Shown here in pieces: positions 13,709 through 25,624 of a stretch of 64,000 nt of DNA (position 1 is its first letter; every line of letters begins with the position of its first letter). This DNA comes from Rhizophagus irregularis (taxonomy: Eukaryota; Glomeromycota; Glomeromycetes; Glomerales; Glomeraceae). The notes under the pieces were generated by a model, which had not been told where the DNA came from, ran no database searches, and worked only from the letters and a program-made list of their open reading frames with translations. A program made the position numbers and the translations under genes. The DNA is taken from NCBI RefSeq assembly GCF_026210795.1, contig NC_089429.1, forward strand, positions 4,650,001 through 4,714,000, read 5' to 3'.

Positions 13709-15035
13709 TTATAATTTTCCTAATCTAGTACCAGCATTAATTCTAACGATTTCACCATTCATGTAAGTATTCTCAATCAAATGAACAACTAGCTTATTAA
13801 ATTCACCATCTGGTTTACCAAATCTAGCGGGGTACTCAATTTGACTTATCAATTTTTGTTTCATTCTTTCATTTATAATGGCAGATAGAGATTCTATTAC
13901 ATAAAAATTAAAAATAAATATAACTTTAATTAATATTAACATAGTAAATATTAAATAAATTATATTTAATGTTAATAATACCAAATAATCCGGGAGCAAT
14001 AGTAACAACTCTAATGCCAAATCTAGATAAATCTCTCGTCATAGGTAAAGTCATTGAAGCCACACCACCTTTAGATGCGGAGTATGGAACATTTCCTGTT
14101 TGTCCATATTGATAAGTGATTGATGATATATTTATTATTACACCTCTTTCTCCTAATTGAAATATTAACGTTAATCATAATATATTAGTCATATATTAGC
14201 TAAAATATTTAATAAATAAAAGATATTTTACCTTCTTCTAATGGTTTTTGTTTAACCATTTATGCAGCTACTAACCTACATACGTTAAAAGTTCCAACCT
14301 AAATAATAAAAAATATGCGTGTGAATCGTTTTATTTAATTATTTGATTAAAAATTTGTATTTACCAAATTAACGTTAATAGCAAATTTAAATGAATCTAA
14401 ATTTAGTGGCATCCCTTTTGAATCAACAATCTATTCAATTAAAAATAATTTCAATTAAATATATTGTGTAAAAAAAAAAATTTAATACATAACTGAATAT
14501 GAAAACATACTTTTCCTGTTACAAGTACACCAGCACAATTTAAAACTCCACGAATATTCTCCCCAAATTTATCAATTGCTTGTTGAATAGCTTTAGTTAT
14601 TTCTTCCTAAAAATAAAAAATAAATTCAAATTCTTTGTGCATTTTAACGAAAATAATATTTTTTTTAATTAAAGATTGGAAAAAAATTATAATACATACT
14701 TCTGATGTTACATTCGCTTGAACAAATAAAACATTTTTTTCTTGTTCTTTAAAAAACGTTTTTTCCGTCATCTTTTAAATCAATTACCTAATCAAATTTT
14801 TTTTTAAAAAAAAAAAAGAAAGAAGGAATAAAAAAATAATAATAAAAAAAATAAAATAAAATAATTCCAATGTATATTGATATTTACCGCTACATTTGCT
14901 CCTAATCTTAATAATTCTTGAGCTGCCTCTAAAAAAGAAGATCTAACGTAAATACAGTATTTTTTTTTTAATAATGAAGTTGATATTTATTACTTACTCC
15001 CCAGTAACAATAAATGTATTCCCTTTAATTTGCAT
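13709..15035 (-). pseudogene. HSD17B10-like short-chain dehydrogenase, copy A (inactivated)
   Basis: Minus strand, same eight-exon plan as the intact copies: ATG at 15035, last exon ending GTRLGKL with the stop at 13709. It is inactivated in two visible ways. In the exon near 14225-14290 the codon for Gln in VAAQMV is TAA (14260-14262). In exon 2 (about 14885-14935) the segment encoding GSGLGLS, the second half of the Rossmann TGxxxGxG cofactor loop, is missing, leaving only [14 protein letters not shown]. The C-terminus has also drifted (ESLSAIINERMKQ where the others have DTPxxSAAA). The catalytic-site exon (about 14020-14155) is still recognisable. Copies C, D and E show what the gene looked like. 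Confidence 0.85.
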
Positions 15036-15408
15036 GATTTGCAGTTCACGAAGAGAGGAATTTAAAAAAGGTTAAAGTACTATAGACCTTAAAAGTTTAC
15101 CATGGTAGTAGTGTCGGGCGCAAGATTGTTTATTTATAATACGATTGTGATTTTCATTATGAAAAGCTAGTATATTATCGAAAAATTTAAGCTATATTAT
15201 AATCACTTTATAATCAATCTATAAGAAGCCTAAATTGTAATAAAGATTAAGCAACATAAAAGTTTTATGTCGACATCAGTATAGATTAATTTAATTATTA
15301 ACTAGAGTAACTTGGTAATTATTAGTGAGTTATAATCATTATACTGTCAGATTGACTCGAAAATTTTGGGTCGGGTCATCAAACGTTTTTATAATTAAAT
15401 ATAAAAAA
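15036..15408. other. Spacer between dehydrogenase copy A and satellite array
   Basis: No gene seen; AT-rich single-copy-looking DNA leading into the 60-bp repeats. Confidence 0.5.
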
Positions 15409-16890
15409 AATTGATTTTTTTATTAAAAACGTCAGACTTGACGTTTTTGTAATTAAAAAAACAAAAAAATGACTTTTTTAGTTAAAAAACGTCAGGCTTG
15501 ACGTTTTTGTAATTAAAAAATCAAAAAAATGACTTTTTTAGTAAAAAACGTCAGACTTGACGTTTTTGTAATTAAAAAATCAAAAAAAAAATGACTTTTT
15601 CAGTTAAAAAACGTCAGACTTGACGTTTTTGTAATTAAAAAATCAAAAAAAATGACTTTTTCAGTTAAAAAACGTCAGACATGACATTTTTGTAATTAAA
15701 AAATCAAAAAAATGACTTTTTCAGTTAAAAAACGTCAGACTTGACGTTTTTGTAATTAAAAAATCAAAAAAATGACTTTTTTAGTTAAAAAACGTCAGAC
15801 TTGACGTTTTTGTAATTAAAAAATCAAAAAAATGACTTTTTTAGTTAAAAAACGTCAGACTTGACGTTTTTGTAATTAAAAAATCAAAAAAATGACTTTT
15901 TTAGTTAAAAAACGTCAGACTTGACGTTTTTGTAATTAAAAAATCAAAAAAATGACTTTTTTAGTTAAAAAACGTCAGACTTGATGTTTTTTAATTAAAA
16001 AATAAAAAAAAATGATTTTTTTAGTTAAAAAACGTCAGACATGACATTTTTGTGATTAAAAATAAAAAAAAATGATTTTTTAATTAAAAACGTCAGATTT
16101 GACATTTTTATGATTCAAAAAATTATTTTTTACGTTATATTTGACAATTTTGTAATTAAAAATCAAAAAAATTGATTTTTTTAGTTAAAAACGTCAGACT
16201 CGACGTTTTTGTAATTAAAAAATCAAAAAAATGATTTTTTTATTAAAAACGTCAGACTTGACGTTTTTGTGATTAAAAATCAAAAAAAAATATTGGTTTT
16301 TTTTAATTAAAAATGTCAGACTTGATGTTTTTGTGATTAAAAATCAAAAAAATATTGATTTTTAATTAAAAACGTCAGACTTGGCAGTTGGCATTTTGTA
16401 ATTAAAAATCAAAAAAATATTGTTTTTTTTAATTAAAAACGTCAGCCTTGACGTTTTTGTAATTAAAAAATCAAAAAAAATGATTTTTTTGATTAAAAAT
16501 GTCAGACTTGATGTTTTTGTAATTAAAAAATCAAAAAAAAAAATGATTTTTTTGATTAAAAACGTTAGACTTGATGTTATTGTAATTAAAAAATCAAAAA
16601 AATGATTTTTTTGATTAAAAACATCAGACTTGACGTTTTTGTTATTAAAAAATCAAAAAAATGATTTTTTTAATTAAAAAATGTCAGACTTGACATTTTT
16701 GTGATTAAAAAATAAAAATTAAAAAAATATTGGTTTTTGTTTAATTAAAAACGTCAGACTTGACGTTTTTGTAATTAAAAAATCAAAAAAAATGATTTTT
16801 TTAATTAAAAACGTCAGACTTGACATTTTTGTGATTAAAAATCAAAAAAATATTGGTTTTTTTTAATTAAAAATGTCAGTCTTGACATTT
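15409..16890. repeat. 60-bp palindromic satellite array, about 25 units
   Basis: Tandem units of about 60 bp. In the best-kept part (about 15700-15980) consecutive units are nearly identical and the period is exactly 60. Each unit has an inverted repeat AAACGTCA-gact-TGACGTTT followed by a second, looser one (AAAAAATCA ... TGACTTTTTT), so each unit can fold into two hairpins. Units diverge and change length toward the right end, where GACGTTTTTG becomes GACATTTTTG. Spurious open frames such as 16420-16605 come from the repeat. Confidence 0.95.
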
Positions 16891-17211
16891 TTTGTTAAAA
16901 TAATAAAAAATGAAGAAAAAACGTTTTTGTGTTATTTTTTTTATAATTTTATATGGAAAAATGCTAAAACGTTTTTTTCTTAATAGTAATGCAAAAAAAA
17001 AAGTTTTTGGCATTTTTTTTAATAATATTATATGAAAAAACGCTGAAACATTTTTTTTACAATTTTTTTATTTTTTTGCAATATTTTATGAAATTTTAAT
17101 GATCAACAAAAAAATGAAATTATGCAAATATTGAATGATGCAACAATTTAACAGGGACTTTTAGTGGCACAGGAAGAGTTTTTGCGAAAAGTTGGCATTA
17201 GAAGTTTTTTT
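16891..17211. other. Degenerate A/T-rich tail of the satellite region
   Basis: Loosely repeated stretches with ACGTTTTT and long A/T runs; no gene. Confidence 0.5.
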
Positions 17212-17305
17212 CATTGTCATTGTCATTGTCATTGACATTGACATTGACATTGACATTGACATTGACATTGTCACTGACATTGACATTGTCATTGACATTT
17301 ACATA
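17212..17305. repeat. Hexanucleotide microsatellite (CATTGA/CATTGT)n
   Basis: Fifteen or so consecutive units of CATTGT or CATTGA with one CACTGA variant. The Ile-Asp repeat read in one frame (17192-17407) is a by-product. Confidence 0.95.
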
Positions 17306-17725
17306 AAGTTATATAAGATTAATCTGAGAGTTTTTTACCAAAAAGGAAATTTTTTTATAAAAAGGGAAATGATTTTCAATTTCGAGGCAATTCAGCAGGT
17401 GTTTTAATAACAAATTGAGAAATGATTTCCATAGAAAATCTCGTGACAAAATTTATAATAAATTTAAAATAAATGATCAACAAATGATCAACAAAATCGT
17501 TACTAGTTTTATAAAAAACGCCCAATAATATCTTTTTATTGTTTTAATTTATGCCGATACTAATAAAAAATAATAAAAGCTACATAGAATAATTTATAAT
17601 CACAAAAATCTGATATAAAAATATTTCCTCATCGGTATTATGTTATACCGATGATTTTTTTTGTAAATTATTCCACCGGTATAAAATCCATCGGTGTGTA
17701 TATACGCCATACACAATGAGATAAT

Positions 17726-18158
17726 TAAAGTTATTTCTTCCTAAAAACAAATAATAAAATCGGTTCAAATCTTTTATCGGTAGATCTTAATAAAACAAAT
17801 ATATATAATACACACCCCAGATGTTACGTTCGCTTGGGCAAATAAAACATTTTTTTCTTGACCTTTAAAAAATGATATTCCGTCATCTTTCAAATCAATT
17901 GCCTATAAGAAAAAATCTTTTTAAAATAAATAAATAAATAAATAAATAAAAATTAAGATTTCAATATGTATAATAATATTTACCACCACATTTGCTCTTA
18001 ATCTTTATATTAAAAAAAGTTCCGTTTTAAATTAAATATTTTTTTTTTTTTTGAGGTAATGGATTATGATTATCGGCAGCTCAAGAATTATTAAGTCAAT
18101 CAATTACAAATAATATTTACCCCCCAGTAACGATAAATGTATTCCCCTTAAGTTGCAT
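17726..18158 (-). pseudogene. HSD17B10-like dehydrogenase, copy B: 5' fragment with an internal inversion
   Basis: Only exons 1 to 3 and the edge of exon 4 remain: exon 1 from ATG at 18158 ([13 protein letters not shown]), exon 3 near 17815-17905 ([16 protein letters not shown]) and an exon 4 edge near 17730. Exon 2 is split. Its 3' half (RLRANVV) is on the minus strand at about 17980-18005, while its 5' half, encoding [11 protein letters not shown], is on the plus strand at about 18058-18097. A piece with a breakpoint inside exon 2 has therefore been inverted. Exons 4 to 8 are absent. Non-functional. Confidence 0.85.
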
Positions 18159-18486
18159 GATTTGAAGTATAGAGAGTATCGGACGCTAATAATCGGCGTT
18201 TTAATTATATAAGATTAGAAGTCGAATCAAGCCTTGGTTTATTTATTTATTTTTTTGGAATATATGAAATGCTAGACTGGACAGAAGTTTAAAGATGGAA
18301 TACATATTGCTTGACGTTAAACGTCATATCATTTGACTCTGGAGTACAAAGTACGGTTGTTAACATCATGTACCGACAAAAAAAAAAGATGTGATTTAAA
18401 GGAGATATTTAAAAAATATTACAAATGTTGAAACAATATTATAAGATCATGTTCAATAAAAAAAAAACAAAACAGAAAACTTAAAA

Positions 18487-18675
18487 ATGATAATTACTAG
18501 ATATTCCGATATAACAGGAACTACTATATATAATTCCTTAACTCCTTTAAGTAATACTAATGGGGAGAATTATGTTTTTAAGGCTAAGAAATTATTAGAG
18601 GAGCCATAAGATCGTTTATGGTTAAAGAAAATTTGGCCAAATTTCAAAATTATTGAAAAAGATGAACAATACTAA
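18487..18675 (+). pseudogene. Short decayed reading frame in the dehydrogenase spacer
   Basis: ATG at 18487 opens a frame of 40 codons (MIITRYSDITGTTIYNS...) stopped by TAA at 18607-18609. The frame continues after it (DRLWLKKIWPNFKIIEKDEQY) to another stop near 18674. More decayed copies of the same stretch lie in the spacers at about 22700-22880 and 26110-26290, so it belongs to the duplicated unit. The family is not recognised; it may be the relic of a gene or of a mobile element. Confidence 0.35.
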
Positions 18676-19149
18676 AAAAATCATACTACATCATAATACA
18701 GGATGAATAAAAGTGTTGATGAGCCTAATAAATCGCTCTTATGTATAGGATATTATAAAAATAATTAAGAATAAAAAGCTAATTACAGGAAATCAAGTCT
18801 ATAAGATTGCAAATTATTTTAAATATTAACAAAAATAATCAATTTATTTAGCAATAAAATAGGAAAAAGAAATAAATTTTATTATTTATAAAATGACTGT
18901 AGCAATAAAAAAATAGCAAAATTTAGTAACATAATAATCTATTATTATGAATAATAGAATAATAGTGTATAAAATGAATTTTTAACATTTTTTACCAACG
19001 AAAAAAATAAATATGATTTCGCACTATCGAAACATAATTACCGAGAAAAATCATCTGTGCAGATCACGTGTAGCCTGGAAACAAATCTGACGTTGTTTTG
19101 GACGTTTACCGTACAATGATTTATTTTTCGTGCTTTTACAACTTTAAGA

Positions 19150-19203
19150 TTAGGGTTAGGGTTAGGGTTAGGGTTAGGGTTAGGGTTAGGGTTATGGTTA
19201 TGG
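19150..19203. repeat. Interstitial telomeric repeat (TTAGGG)7 plus variants
   Basis: Seven perfect TTAGGG units (19150-19191) followed by two TTATGG units. TTAGGG is the canonical fungal telomere repeat. It sits inside the dehydrogenase array with ordinary sequence on both sides. Confidence 0.95.
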
Positions 19204-19344
19204 TTGTATTAGAATGTATAATTTGTTTGGGTACATATATTTATAATTTACCAAGTGCAAAATCAACAAAATAATATTGGTACTGTAAGATAGTAAGTAC
19301 ATATTGAAATTTAATAAAAATAATATATAGTAGATTATAAAATA

Positions 19345-19470
19345 AAAATAACTTAATAAATAAAATAACTTAATAAATAAAAATAACTTAATAAATAAAA
19401 ATAACTTAATAAATAAAAATAACTTAATAAATAAAAATAACAATAAATAAGAATAACTTAATAAATAAAT
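19345..19470. repeat. 18-bp tandem repeat (AATAACTTAATAAATAAA)n
   Basis: Six or more units with an 18-bp period directly after the 3' end of dehydrogenase copy C. The same motif in single or double copy follows copies A, D and E, so it has expanded here. Confidence 0.85.
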
Positions 19471-20815
19471 TTATAATTTTCCTAATTTAATACCAGCGTC
19501 AATTCTGATGATTTCACCATTCATATAAGTATTCTCAATTAAATGAATAACTAGCTTATTAAATTCACCATCTGCTTTACCAAATCTACCAGGGTACTCA
19601 ATTTGATTTATCAATGTTTGGGTTAATCTTTCATCTGCAGCAGCTGATACCATTGGAGTATCTAAAAAATTTCAAAATGATAAATATTACTTTAATCAAT
19701 ATTAAACATAATTATTAAACAAAATAATGTATAATGCTATAAATACCAAAAAATCCGGGAGCAATAGTAACAGCTCTAATACCAAATTTAGATAAATCTC
19801 TCGTCATAGGTAAAGTCATTGAGGCCACACCACCTTTAGATGCGGAGTATGAAATATAGCCTACTTGTCCATCTTGATAAGCGATTGATGATATATTTAT
19901 TATTACACCTCTTTCTCCTAATTGAAAAATTAATCATAATATATTAGTCATATATTGGCCGAAATATTTTATAAATAATAAAAGAAACATTACCTTCTTC
20001 TAATGGTTTTTGCTTAACCATTTGTGCAGCTACTAACCTACATACGTTAAAAGTTCCAACCTAAATAATAAAAATATGTGTGTGTGAATCATTTCTATTT
20101 AATTATTTGATTAAAATTTTATATTTACCAAATTAACGTTAATAGTAAATTTAAATGATTCTAAATCTAATGGCTTTCCGTTTTGATCAACGATCTATTA
20201 TTATTCGATTAAAAATAATTTCAATTAAAAGTTTCATAACAAAAAACACAAATAACTGAATGTAAAAACATACCTTCCCTGCTATAAATATACCACCGCA
20301 ATTTACAACTCCACGAATATTTTCCCCAAATTTATCAATTGCTTGTTGAATGGCTTTAGATATTTCTTCCTAAAAGCAAAGAAAAATTAAAATCGGTTCA
20401 AATCTTTTTTAGTAAAAAAAATGTTTTTTTTTTCATTAAAAATTGGAAAAAATTTTAATACATACTTCAGATGTTACGTTCGCTTGAACAAATAAAACAT
20501 TTTTTTCTTGACCTTCAAAAAATGATTTTCCGTCATCTTTCAAATCGATTACCTATAAAAAAAAAATTTTTTTTTTAAAAATAAATAAATAAATAAATAA
20601 ATAATAAAAAAAATCCTATTATATACTATAATAATATTTACCACCACATTTGCTTCTAATCTTAATAATTCTCGAGCTGCCGATAATCCTAATCCACTTC
20701 CTCTAAAAAAAAAAATTTAATTTAAAAACAGTACTTTTTTCTTACTAATATAGTCATTTAATTACAATAATATTTACCCTCCAGTAACAATAAATGTATT
20801 CCCTTTAATTTGCAT
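19471..20815 (-). CDS. HSD17B10-like short-chain dehydrogenase/reductase, copy C
   Basis: Eight exons on the minus strand: ATG at 20815, stop at 19471, with GT-AG introns. Exon 1 plus exon 2 build the Rossmann cofactor loop TGGGSGLG. A middle exon gives VVNCGGIF (usually NAG). The exon at about 19750-19920 carries the catalytic Ser in [11 protein letters not shown] and the YxxxK pair in [10 protein letters not shown]. The last exon (19471-19660) ends in [16 protein letters not shown]. The closest family I recognise is 3-hydroxyacyl-CoA dehydrogenase type 2 / 17-beta-HSD type 10, NAD-dependent mitochondrial enzymes of fatty-acid and isoleucine breakdown with the same C-terminal pattern (IENxxxNGExIRxD). 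Length is about 255-260 aa, as expected. No stop or frameshift seen. The exact substrate cannot be told. Confidence 0.85.
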
Positions 20816-22420
20816 GACTTGCAGAATAGAGAGAGTTGAACGCTAATAATCGACTATTTTAAATATGCTGATCATTGATTTAACTGTATAAATTCGCAGT
20901 AGTATGCTTTTTCGCGGTAGCCTTCCTTATTTATTCACTTTTTCGCTCAATTAGTAAGTGATCCACTGATCTTCATGCAGATTTTCATCTTTTTGGGAAT
21001 GCACCATGTGAATTTCGTAGTTTATAGCTAAAAAAAAATAAAAAAATCATTGCTATTGCTATTCCTATAGCTATAGAAATTGCTTCTTTTGTCATCATTA
21101 GAATAAAATCACAAATTATTCACTTCTGTGCCACTTTTAATGCATTTTTAATTGTACCATCAAAAAAAAAGTTTTTGTAAATAAAAAAAATTTAATTTCC
21201 GTTGATCAATAAAAAATTTCATTGATCAACGAGAAGACCATTTTTCAATAAAGATGATTACATATCAGTTCAGATTATTATTAAAAAAAATATTTCATTT
21301 TATTTATTACATTACGCATTATTTATTTATTCAAAAAAATAAATATATTATTAATAATTTATGCCATTTATTATTTATTTATTAAAAAAAACTTTTTATA
21401 TATTTAATGATGTATGATATATCTACAAGATTTATTTTTTAAAGGATGGCCTTTTTTTTGGGATGGCCTTTCTTTTTAAATAAAAAAAAGAAATTTGAGA
21501 AATTTCTTGGTACAAAATTTTATTGTTTATTTAATTAATTAAAAAAAAATTGGTTTGGTAAAATTTACAACCCAATCAAAAAAAGGAAAAATTTGAAAAA
21601 AAAAATAGTTCAGTAAAATACAGCCAACCAAAAAAGATAATATTATTTGTAAGCTATAATTATATTAATAAAATATCAGATATAATATAAAAAATGCAAT
21701 TTTATATTTAAAATTCATATTTATATATGCTTATTTTTTGTTTTCTTATTTTTTTATTAATAGAATTAAAAAAGATAATTTTTTTACAAACCAAGTTACA
21801 TACCTTTAAACAGTATTACATCCAAAAAATATTTACATTTATTAAAGAGAAATCCTTTTAGTCATACAAAAAAATCACTTAGGGGGACGAAGTCCCCACA
21901 AATCGCAACTTCTAGTTAATTATTAAATTAGAAGTCGAAATCCATTTTTTTTTTGGAATAGAGAAATAAACATAGTGTTACACAGTAAAATGTCGTGCAG
22001 CAATCACATGGTATAACCGGACCCGTGATGTAGCATATATAAGATATATAACATATGTAGCATATATTTAATAAGTTAATATGTGCCATATGTTAAACAT
22101 TTTTAGTTTGGAATTTTATGTATATATAGACCTGTAATAAAGAGCATTTAGGATAAGAACGTGTGTGAAGAATTTAATTAATAAAAAGTTTCAGTTATCT
22201 TTTAATATACACCTTAATTTTAAGTTTAGTTTTATATGGTTAATCTGCTTTCCTTTATTTGTGTCTGATTGTATGCGCCAGTATGAAGCGATACTCTATT
22301 CACATCTGATTGGATTGATTTTAACATATACGTTGATCTTTAAAATTAACCTTCTGCTTTATTATAAATAAACATTTTTTAATGTATAGCTTATTTTTAA
22401 GCATACAAGAACTGATAGTA
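20816..22420. other. Spacer upstream of copy C, nothing recognised
   Basis: AT-rich DNA with homopolymer runs and no supportable gene. A small frame at 22165-22371 has no family features. The region separates copy C from the D/E segmental duplication. Confidence 0.45.
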
Positions 22421-23208
22421 ACATCACATGGCATACCGCGTGACTATAATAAATTTTAAAAACCCTGATTTGGATTTCAGTTAATTATAAATTTTTTACT
22501 AAAAAGTTATGTTATAAAATGCTGCCAAAATTATAAATTCATTACTTTATATAATAAATTACACATAAACCAAATGAATTATGGCATTCCAAATTATATA
22601 ATTATGGCATTATAAATAATTTTGGTCACATGTATAAACAACAAAAATAAAGATTTGTGAGATGAAATTTAAAGAAGATATTTAAAAAATGCTGAAACAA
22701 TATTACAAGATGATAATTTGGTATTCCGATACTATTAACAGACTATATAATTTTAAGTAAATACCAATGAACTTTATGAAAGAGAATTATGTTTTAAGAC
22801 TAAGAATTATTAGAGAAATCATGCATGTAATAAGCCATAAGATCATCTATGGGTAAAGAAAGTCTGACCAAATTATTGGAAAAGATGGATGATGATATTT
22901 TACAACACTAAAAAAAATTATCATTTAGTGAACATACATATATGAAAATATCAGTATGTCAAAAACAGCATGATCCTATTAAATACATATATAATAAAAG
23001 TATTGTTATTTATAAGATGTCTAATATGGAAGTCTTGAGCTTATTTATCAGAGGCACAAATTTAATTGGTGAAAAATCACGTGATGGACAGAAACACCCG
23101 TGACTTTAAATTTTAACTTTGCGTAGGAATAAAAATAGCAAAAGTATTAGGTAAAATGCAGTACCATAATAATTTATTATTATGAATAAAATAATAGTTT
23201 ATAATATG

Positions 23209-23374
23209 CAGTTCACCCTTACTATAGTGAATCCCATGGAGATTAAAATTCGTTAGTGAGAAATTCACTATATTGAGGGTCGGTCATTTTATTATAAATA
23301 AAAAAAAATTTGCACCTGAACTTTTCTTAATTATAGCAATTTAAAAGTTAGCTAGCTATAAAGAGGGTGAACTG
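23209..23374. mobile_element. 166-bp MITE, same family as 12001-12112
   Basis: Starts CAGTTCACCCTTACTATAG and ends AGAGGGTGAACTG; internal part related to the 12001 copy. It was present before the D/E duplication, since it recurs at 26827-26970. Confidence 0.7.
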
Positions 23375-24121
23375 TAATAAGAATTTTTTTTCGGTATACA
23401 TATAAATTGGAAAACTAGATACATTTAGAATTTATGCTAAATTTTTGTCGAGTTTAGGTGTTACGCACCATACAATATGTGGTTTCGCGAGAATAATCAC
23501 CCGATCATTCAAGATGAAATTACTGGAAAGAACAGGTGAGAAGGGAGAACTGTGAAAAATATTACTATGTTTATTTTATATAAGAAGTACAAAGTCACGT
23601 TACGAAAATTTTTTGGCGGTGTTCTTTGGGGTAGTTGCAACAAACCTGGTTACCATTTTCATAATGATGTTGGTAACGGTGTTACTCTTTTTTTAGTTAT
23701 CCATAAGGAACGTAAATCCCGAAACATTATTATTTTGTATATGCTTTGTGTATTAATCATACATGTTATCGATAACACGTTACGATTATGATTGAGACTT
23801 TATTTAGTCCCTTCGAGCGGCAAGCCTTCCAATTCCAGTCCTTTCCAATATTTCAAATGCATCATCACTGCCCGTTAGTCTAGCATCCCAAAATTTCTTT
23901 GTGGGATACACCGTTTACAGTGATTTTTAGTTTTTATTTTATGGATGATACCCTGCAGGCGCATACTATTTTTCGTGCTTTTAACGATATTATAACGTAT
24001 AATAATTTGTTTGAATACATATATTTATAATTTATCAAATACAAAATCAACAAATATTGGTAGTTTAATAAAATAATATATAGATAATATATAGATAATA
24101 AATAATGAATTTTTCTAACTA

Positions 24122-24236
24122 TCACCGGGGTGATGATCACCTGTGACTGAAATTATTACAATCGACCAGCATTAAAAAAATATAGTGCCGGTAAAAATTG
24201 ATAATTCTGGCCAACGGTGATGATCACCCCCGGTGA
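24122..24236. mobile_element. 115-bp MITE with TCACCGGGG ends, only in unit D
   Basis: Inverted ends TCACCGGGGTGATGATCACC and GGTGATGATCACCCCCGGTGA-type. The paralogous position in unit E (about 27660-27700) lacks it, so it inserted after the duplication. Confidence 0.75.
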
Positions 24237-24282
24237 TTTGAAGTAAAAACCATAAATAATAATAACTTAATAATAAATAAAT

Positions 24283-25624
24283 TTATAATTTTCCTAATTT
24301 AGTACCAGCATCAATTCTAATGATTTCACCATTCATATAAGTATTCTCAATTAAATGAATAACTAGCTTATTAAATTCACCATCTGGTTTACCAAATCTA
24401 CCAGGGTACTCAATTTGATTTATCAATTTTTGGGTTACTTTTTCATCTGTAGCAGCTGCTGATGACAATGGAGTATCTAAAAATTTCAAAATGATAAATA
24501 TTACTTTACTCAATATTAAACATGATATTAAACAAAATAATGTGTAATGCTTTAAATACCAAAAAATCCGGGAGCAATAGTAACGGCTCTAATACCAAAT
24601 CTAGATAAATCTCTCGTCATAGGTAAAGTCATTGAGGCCACACCACCTTTAGATGCGGAGTATGAAATAATGCCTGCTTGTCCATCTTGATAAGCGATTG
24701 ATGATATATTTATTATTACGCCTCTTTCTCCTAATTGAAATATTAATCATAATATACTATTAGTCATATATTAGCTGAAAATATTTAATAAATAAAAGAA
24801 ACATTACCTTCTTCTAATGGTTTTTGTTTAATCATTTGTGCAGCTACTAACCTACATACGTTAAAAGTTCCAACCTAAATAATAAAAAATGTGTGTGTGT
24901 GAATCATTTCTATTTAATTATTTGATTAAAAATTTGTATTTACCAAATTAACGTTAATAGTAAATTTAAATGATTCTAAATCTAATGGCTTTCCATTTTG
25001 ATCAACGATCTATTATTATTCGATTAACAATAATTTCAATTAAAAGTTTCATAACAAAAAACACAAATAACTGAATGTAAAAACATACCTTCCCTGCTGT
25101 AAATATACCACCGCAATTTACAACTCCACGAATATTTTCCCCAAATTTATCAATTGCTTGTTGAATGGCTTTAGATATTTCTTCCTAAAAGCAAAGAAAA
25201 ATTAAAATCGGTTCAAATCTTTTTTAATAAAAAAAAATATTTTTTTTTTTATTAAAAATTGGAAAAAAAATTTAGTACATACTTCAGATGTTACGTTCGC
25301 TTGAACAAATAAAACATTTTTTTCTTGGCCTTTAAAAAATGATTTTCCGTCATCTTTCAAATCGATTACCTATAAAAAAATTTTTTTTTAAAAAAAAATT
25401 AAATAAATAAATAATAAAAAATTCCCATTATATACTATAATAATATTTACCACCACATTTGCTTCTAATCTTAATAATTCTCGAGCTGCCGATAATCCTA
25501 ATCCACTTCCTCTAAAAAAAAAAAATTAATTTAAAAACAGTACTTTTTTCTTACTAATAAAGTCATTTAATTACAATAATATTTACCCTCCAGTAACAAT
25601 AAATGTATTCCCTTTAATTTGCAT
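24283..25624 (-). CDS. HSD17B10-like short-chain dehydrogenase/reductase, copy D
   Basis: Minus strand, eight exons, ATG at 25624 and stop at 24283. All hallmarks are kept: TGGGSGLG across exons 1-2, [12 protein letters not shown] in exon 4, [11 protein letters not shown] and the catalytic ISYSASKGG in exon 7 (about 24555-24740), and the C-terminal [16 protein letters not shown]. Exon 8 opens [14 protein letters not shown] checked each exon for stops and found none, and the splice donors and acceptors match copies C and E. Probable NAD-dependent hydroxyacyl-CoA or hydroxysteroid dehydrogenase. It differs from C and E mainly in the substrate-side loop after the catalytic lysine and at the start of exon 8, which would fit either neutral drift or a changed substrate. 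Confidence 0.85.

Noticed and set aside
16420-16605. Repeat-encoded peptide in the satellite
   Set aside because: Direct product of the 60-bp period; no gene signals.
15409-16890. CRISPR-like regular repeat array
   Set aside because: Units are contiguous 60-bp satellites without unique spacers, in a eukaryotic genome.
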